From Serinus canaria (Eukaryota > Chordata > Aves > Passeriformes > Fringillidae): 64,000 nucleotides of DNA. Under the pieces are notes generated by a model. The model did no database searches and was not told the DNA's origin. It saw only the letters and a program-made list of their open reading frames with translations. Location: the NCBI RefSeq assembly GCF_022539315.1, contig NC_066338.1, positions 1,674,001 to 1,738,000 of the forward strand. The letters are read 5' to 3'. A program made the translations under genes and the position numbers. Shown here one piece after another: positions 57,501 through 64,000 of the stretch; position 1 is the stretch's first letter, and each line of letters starts with the position of its first letter.

Positions 57501-59784
57501 GTGGTTCCATGAGATTCCATGGGGTAACAATGTTCTCCAGTGTTCCACCAGGCCAAGATCTGTCACCATGGACACCTGGTTCCATGAGATTCCATGGAGT
57601 AACAATTTTCTCCAGTGTTCCATCAGGCCCTGCTCTGTCACCATGGACACCTGGTTCCATGAGATTCCATGGGGTAACATTGTTCTCCAGTGTTCCATCA
57701 GGCCCCCTTCTGTCACCATGGACACCTGGTTCCTTGAGATTCCACTGTGGTAACAATGTTCTCCAGGGTTCCATCAGCCTGGCTCTGTCACCATGGACAG
57801 CTAGTTCCATGAGATTCCATGGGGTAACAATGTTCTCCAGCTGTTCCATAAGGCCCATCTCTCTCACCATGGACACCTGGTTCCATGAGATTCATGGGGT
57901 AACAATGTTCTCCAGTGTTCCATCAGGCCTGGATCTGTCATCATGGACACCTGGTTCCAAGAGACTCCATGGGGTTACAATGATCTCCAGTGTTCCATCA
58001 GGCCCATGCCGGTCAACATGGACACCTCGTTCCATGAGATTCCACTGTGTAACAATGTTCTCCTGTGTTCCATCAGGCCTGTCTCTGTCACCATGGACAA
58101 ATGGTTCCATGAGATTCCATGGGGTAACAAAGTTCTTCAGTGTTCCATCAGGCCCAGCTCTGTCACCATGGACACCTCATTCCATGAGATTCCATGAGGT
58201 AACAATGTTCTCAAGTGTTCCATTACTCCCAGTTATGTCACCATGAACACCTGGTTCCATGAGATTCCATGGGGTAACAATGTTCTCCAGTGTTCCATCA
58301 GGCCCGGATCTGTCACCATGGACACCTGGTTCCATGAGATTCCATGGGGTAACATTGTTCTCCAAGTTTCCATCAGGCCCAGCTCTGTCACCATGGACAC
58401 CTGGTTCCATGAGATTCCAGTGGGTAACAATGTTCTCCAGTGTTCCATCATGCCCGTCTCTGTCACCATGGACACCTGGTTCCATGAGGTTCCATGGGGT
58501 AACAATGTTCTCCAGTGTTCCATTATTCACGGCTCTGTCACCATGGACACCTCATTCCATGAGATTCCATGAGGTAACAATGTTCTCTCAGGTTCCATCA
58601 GGCCCCGCTTTGTCACCATGGACACCTGGTTCCATGAGATTTCATGGGGTAACAATGTTCTCCAGTGTTCCATCAGGCCGAGCTCTGTCACCATGGACAT
58701 CAGGTTCCATGAGATTCCACTGGGTAACAATGTTCTCCAGTGTTCCATCAGGCCCAGCTCTGTCACCATGGACACCTGGTTCCATGAGATTCCTGAGGGT
58801 AACAATGTTCTCCAGCGTGTCCATCAGGCCAGCTCTGTCACCATGGACACCTTGTTCCATAAGATTCCATGGGGAAACAATGTTCTCCGGTGTTCCATCA
58901 CGCACAATTATGTCACCATGGACACCTGGATCCATGTGATTCCTTGCGGTAACAATGATCTCCAGTGTTCCATCAGGCCTTGTTCTGTCACCATGGAAAA
59001 CTGGTTCCATGACATTCCATGGAGTAACAATGTTCTCCAGTGTTCCATTAGGCCTGGCTCTGTCACCATGGATAGCTGGTTCCATGAGATTTGAGTGCGT
59101 AACAATGGTCTCCGGTGTCCCATCAGGCCTGCTCTGTCACAATGGACACCTGGTGCCATGAGATTCCTTGGGGTAACAATGGTCTCCAGTGTTCCATCAG
59201 GCCCAGCTCTGTCACCAGGGACACCTAGTTCCATGAGATTCCATGGGGTAACAATGTTCTCCAGTGTTCAATCAGGCCCAGCTCTCCCACCACGGACACC
59301 TGGTTCCATGAGATTCCATGGGGTAACAATGTTCTCCAGTGTTCCATCAGGCCTGGCTCTGTCACCATGGATAGCTGGTTCCATGAGATTCGAGTGCGTA
59401 ACAATATTCTCCGGTGTCCCATCACGCCCCATTCTGTCACCATGGACACCTGGTTCCATGAGATTCCACTGGGTAACAATGTTCTCCAGTGTTCCATCAG
59501 GGCCTTCTCTGTCACCATGGACACCAGTATCCATGGGATTCCATGGGGTAACAATGTTCTCCAGTGCTCCATCAGGCCAGGCTCTGTCACCATGGACACC
59601 TGGTTCCATGAGATTCTACTGGGTAACAATGTTCACCAGTGTTCCATGAGGCCCAGCTCTGTCACCATGGACACCTGGATCCATGAGATTCCATGGGGTA
59701 ACAATGTTCTCCAGTGTTCCATCAGGCCCAGGTCTTTCAGCATGGTCACCTGCTTCCATGAGATTCCATGGGGTAACAAGACTC

Positions 59785-60782
59785 TCCAGTGTTCCATCAG
59801 GCCTGGCTCTGTCACCATGGACAGCTGGTTCCATGAGCTTCCATGGGGTAACAATGTTCTCCAGTGTTCAATCAGGCCCTGCTCCCTCACCGTGGACACC
59901 TGGTTCCATGACATTCCATGGGATAACAATGTGCTCCAGTATTCCATCAGGCCCGGCTCTGTCATGATGGACACCTGCTTCCATGAGATTCCTTCGGGTA
60001 ACAATGTTCTTCATTGTTCCATCAGGCCCGGCTCTCTCGTCATGGACACCTGGTTCCATCAGATTCCATGTGGTAACAATGTTCTCCATCGTTCCATCAG
60101 TCTCAGCACTGTCAGCATGGACACCTGTTTCCATGAGATTCCACTGGGTAAAAATGTTCACCAGTGTTCAATCAGGCCTGGATCTGTCACCATGGACACC
60201 TGGTTCCATGAGATTCCATAAGGTAACCATGTTCTCCAGTTTTTGATCAGGCCCGTCTGTGTCACCATGGACACGTGGTTCCATGAGATTCCTTTGCGTA
60301 ACTATGTTCTCAAGCATTCCATCAGGACCATCTATGTCACCATGGACACCTGCTTCCATGAGATGCCATGCTGTAACAATGTTCTCCACTGTTGCATTAG
60401 CCTGCATCTGTAAACATGGGCACCTGGTTCCATGAGATTCCATTGGGTAAAAATATTCTCCTGTGTTCCATCAGGCCTGGTTCTGTCAACCATGGACACC
60501 TGGTTCCATGAGATTCCACTGGGTAACAACGTTCACCAGTGTTCCATCAGGCCCTTCTCTGTCACTATGGACACCAGGATCCATGAGATTCTATGGTGTA
60601 ACTATGTTCTCAAGTTTTCCGCCAGAAGCAGCTCTGTCACCAGAGACACATTGTTCCATGGGATTCCATGCGGTAACAATGTTCACCAGTGTTCCATCAG
60701 GCCCAGTCTGTCAGCATGGTCACCTGCTTCCATGAGATTCCATGGGGTAACAAGATTCTCCAGTGTTCCATGAGGCCCAGCT
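59785..60782 (+). repeat. Recent duplication within the 75-bp array, copy A
   Basis: Aligns with 62,928 to the window end at an offset of 3,143 bp, changing to 3,218 bp after one extra 75-bp unit. All distinctive variants I checked (gttcaatcaggccctgctcc, ttccttcgggtaac, cgttccatcagtctcagc) are shared exactly. Confidence 0.8.
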
Positions 60783-62927
60783 CAGTCACCATGGACAGCT
60801 GGTTCAATGAGATTCCATGGGGTAACAATGATCTCCAGTGTTCCATCAGGCCCGGCTCTGTCACCATGGACACCTGGTTCCATGAAGATACCGTGGGGTA
60901 AACCTGTTTTCCAGTGTTCCATCAGGCCTGGCTCTGTCACCATGGACAGCTGGTTCCATGAGCTTCCATGGGGTAACAATGTTCTCCAGCGTTCAATCAG
61001 GCCCATCTCTCTCACCATGGACACCAGGATCCATGCGATTCTATTGTGTAACTATGTTCTCAAGTATTCCGTCAGAAGCAGCTCTGTCGTCAGAGACACA
61101 TTGTTCCATGGGATTCCATGGGGTAACAATGTTCTCCAGTGTTCCATTACTCCTGCCGCTGTAACCATGCACACCTGGTTCCATGAGATTCCTTGGGTAA
61201 CAATGTTCTCCAGCGTTCCATCAGGCCAGGCTCTGTCACCATGGAAAACTGGTTCCATGAGATTCCAAGGGGTAACAATGTTCTTCAGTGTTCCATTAGG
61301 CCGAGCTCTGTCAACATGGACACCTGGTTCCATGATATTCCACTTTGTTATAATGTTCTCCAGTGCTCCATTAGCCCGGTTCTGTCACCATGGACACCTG
61401 GTTCCATGAGATTCCGTTGGGGAACAATGTTCTCCAGTTTTCCATCAGGCCGAGCTCTGTCACCATGGACACCTGGTTCCATGAAATTCCGTTGGGGAAC
61501 AATTTTCTCCAGTTTTCCATCATGCCCGGCTCTGTCACTAGGGACACCTGGTTCCATAAGATTCCATGGGGTAACATTGTTCTCCAGTGTTCCATTACCC
61601 CGGCTCTGTAACCATGGACACCTGGTGCCATGAGATTCCATGATGTAACAATGTTCTCTACAGTTCCATCAGGTACAGCTTTGTCACCATGGACACCTGG
61701 TCCTATGAGATTCTTGTGGGTAACAATGATCTCCATTGTTCCATCAGGCCAGACTGTCAACATGGACACCCGGTTCCATGAGATTCCACTGTGTAACAAT
61801 GTTCTCCAGTGTTCCATTAGGCCTGGCTCTGTCACCATGGACAGCTGGTTCCATGAGATTTGAGTGCGTAACAATGTTCTCCGGTGTCCCATCAGGCCTG
61901 CTCAGTCACCATGGACAGCTGGTTCAATGAGATTCCATGGGGTAACCATGTTCTCCAGTGTTCCATCAGGATCGTCTCTGTCACCATGGACACCTGGTTC
62001 CATGAGATTCCATGGGCTAAAAGTGTTCTCCAGTGTTCCACCAGGCCAAGCTCTGTCCCCATGGACCCCTGGTTCCATGAGATTCCATGAAGTAACAATT
62101 TTGTCATGTGTTCCATCAGGCCTGGCTCTGTCACCATGGACACCTGGATCCATGAGATTCCATGGGGTAAACATTTTCTCCAGTGTTCTCTGAGGCCCCC
62201 TTCTGTCACCATAGACACCTGGTTCTTTGAGATTCCACTGTGTAATAATGTTCAACAGGGTTCCATTAGCCTGGCGTTGTCACCATGGTCAGCTAGTTCC
62301 ATGAGATTCCATGGGGTAAACATAATCCCCAGTGTTCCATAAGGCCCGGCTGTCTCACCATGGACACGTGGTTCCATGAGATTGCATGGGGAAACAATGT
62401 TCTCCAGTGTTCCATCAGGCCTGGATCTGTCACCATGGACAGCTGGTTCCATGAGCTTCCATGGGGTAACAATGTTCTCAAGTGTTCCATCAGGCCCAGC
62501 TCTTTCACCACAGACACCTGGTTCCATGAGATTCTACTGGGTAACAATGTTCACCAGTGTTCCATCAGGGCCTTCTCTGTCACTATGGACACCAGTATCC
62601 ATGGGATTCCATGGGGTAACAATGTTCTCCAGTGCTCCATCAAGCCAGGCTCTGTCACCATGGACACCTGGTTCTATGAGATTCCATGGGGTTACAGTGT
62701 TCTCCAGTGTTCCATGAGGCCCAGCTCTGTCACCATGGATACCTGGATCCATGAGATTCCATGGGGTAACAATGTTCTCCAGTGTTCCATCAGGCCCAGG
62801 TCTTTCAGCATGGTCACCTGCTTCCATGAGATTCCATGGGGTAACAAGGTTCTCCTGTTTTCCATGAGGCCCAGCTCAGTCACCATGGACACCTGGTTCC
62901 ATGAGATACCGTGGGGTAAACCTGTTC

Positions 62928-64000
62928 TCCAGTGTTCCATCAGGCCTGGCTCTGTCACCATGGACAGCTGGTTCCATGAGCTTCCATGGGGTAACAATGT
63001 TCTCCAGTGTTCAATCAGGCCCTGCTCCCTCACCGTGGACACCTGGTTCCATGACATTCCATGGGATAACAATGTGCTCCAGTATTCCATCAGGCCCGGC
63101 TCTGTCATGATGGACACCTGCTTCCATGAGATTCCTTCGGGTAACAATGTTCTTCATTGTTCCATCAGGCCCGGCTCTCTCGTCATGGACACCTGGTTCC
63201 ATCAGATTCCATGTGGTAACAATGTTCTCCATCGTTCCATCAGTCTCAGCACTGTCAGCATGGACACCTGTTTCCATGAGATTCCACTGGGTAAAAATGT
63301 TCACCAGTGTTCAATCAGGCCTGGATCTGTCACCATGGACACCTGGTTCCATGAGATTCCATAAGGTAACCATGTTCTCCAGTTTTTGATCAGGCCCGTC
63401 TGTGTCACCATGGACACGTGGTTCCATGAGATTCCTTTGCGTAACTATGTTCTCAAGCATTCCATCAGGACCATCTATGTCACCATGGACACCTGGTTAC
63501 ATGAGATTCCATGATGTAACAATATGCTCCAGAATTCCATCAGGCCCAGCTCTATCACCATGGACACCTGCTTCCATGAGATGCCATGCTGTAACAATGT
63601 TCTCCACTGTTGCATTAGCCTGCATCTGTAAACATGGGCACCTGGTTCCATGAGATTCCATTGGGTAAAAATATTCTCCTGTGTTCCATCAGGCCTGGTT
63701 CTGTCAACCATGGACACCTGGTTCCATGAGATTCCACTGGGTAACAACGTTCACCAGTGTTCCATCAGGCCCTTCTCTGTCACTATGGACACCAGGATCC
63801 ATGAGATTCTATGGTGTAACTATGTTCTCAAGTTTTCCGCCAGAAGCAGCTCTGTCACCAGAGACACATTGTTCCATGGGATTCCATGCGGTAACAATGT
63901 TCACCAGTGTTCCATCAGGCCCAGTCTGTCAGCATGGTCACCTGCTTCCATGAGATTCCATGGGGTAACAAGATTCTCCAGTGTTCCATGAGGCCCAGCT
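62928..64000 (+). repeat. Recent duplication within the 75-bp array, copy B (runs off the window)
   Basis: Partner of 59,785-60,782. It holds one additional 75-bp unit at about 63,480-63,555 (marked by atgatgtaacaatatgctcc). The right end is not in the window, so the true length is unknown. Confidence 0.8.

Larger units (their letters stand above)
48557..64000 (+). repeat. 75-bp satellite array (about 206 monomers), runs off the window
   Basis: The unit can be read as caccatggacacctggttc, catgagattccatggggtaa, caatgttctccagtgttcca, tcaggcccagctctgt, which is 75 bp. It begins abruptly after ctcaat of the 438-bp repeat. Units near the left edge (48.6-49.5 kb) are the most divergent, and units at about 56.0-57.7 kb are close to consensus. 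Each unit usually has two NcoI sites (ccatgg) 26 bp apart. The period of 25 codons keeps four of six frames open for long stretches, giving spurious frames of up to 334 codons. No gene, RNA or retroelement is seen within it. Confidence 0.95.

Noticed and set aside
62360..63364. 334-codon open frame (and others of 309, 284 and 261 codons) in the 75-bp array taken as a repeat protein gene
   Set aside because: Equally long frames exist on both strands and in overlapping frames. They follow from a stop-poor unit whose length is a multiple of three. No start context, signal or domain is seen.
48557..64000. CRISPR-like array of short repeats
   Set aside because: Units are contiguous without unique spacers, and the setting is a vertebrate satellite.

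Overview
This window is a stretch of vertebrate satellite heterochromatin. It contains no host gene that I can support. Three unrelated tandem-repeat families lie one after another, with endogenous retrovirus (ERV) sequence inserted in two of them. A bird, probably a passerine, is my best guess: there are no mammalian LINEs or SINEs, the only dispersed elements are class II (ERVK-like) retroviruses with a tRNA-Lys type primer site, and the 191-bp satellite length equals that of a centromere-associated satellite I recall from zebra finch (Tgut191A). I could not compare sequences, so the species is inference.

Layout. (1) 1-45,682 is a head-to-tail array of a 191-bp monomer, all in one orientation, with a variable box that defines at least five subtypes arranged in short higher-order repeats. 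It is interrupted by a 7.8-kb provirus (2,199-10,026), by four copies of one 386-bp solo LTR (16.3, 23.3, 34.6 and 44.7 kb, all antisense), and by a 500-N gap (22,710-23,209). (2) A second 500-N gap (45,683-46,182) is followed by the 3' end of another ERV (46,183-46,615) from the same LTR family as the solo copies but in the opposite orientation. (3) 46,616-48,556 is about 4.4 copies of a 438-bp tandem repeat, GC-rich in one half and ending in a splice-donor-like site. (4) 48,557-64,000 is about 206 copies of a 75-bp repeat with larger repeats of about 5 kb and about 3.1 kb superimposed.

The provirus has LTR - tRNA-Lys-like primer site - gag - dUTPase/protease - reverse transcriptase/RNase H/integrase - (no env) - polypurine tract - LTR. 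Its LTRs are about 99% identical by eye, so it looks young, but gag and pol carry many frame breaks, so it is annotated as a pseudogenised provirus. Matrix, PPxY and P(S)AP late-domain motifs, the major homology region, one zinc knuckle, the protease DTG, the YMDD box, the RNase H acidic residues and the integrase HHCC are all visible.

The main biological point is how the satellite and the retroelements interact. The four solo LTRs sit at exactly the same base of the monomer, inside a dyad-symmetric motif and with the same 6-bp target duplication, so one insertion was copied along as the satellite amplified. Repeat boundaries are good to a few bases. Monomer counts and identities are hand estimates.
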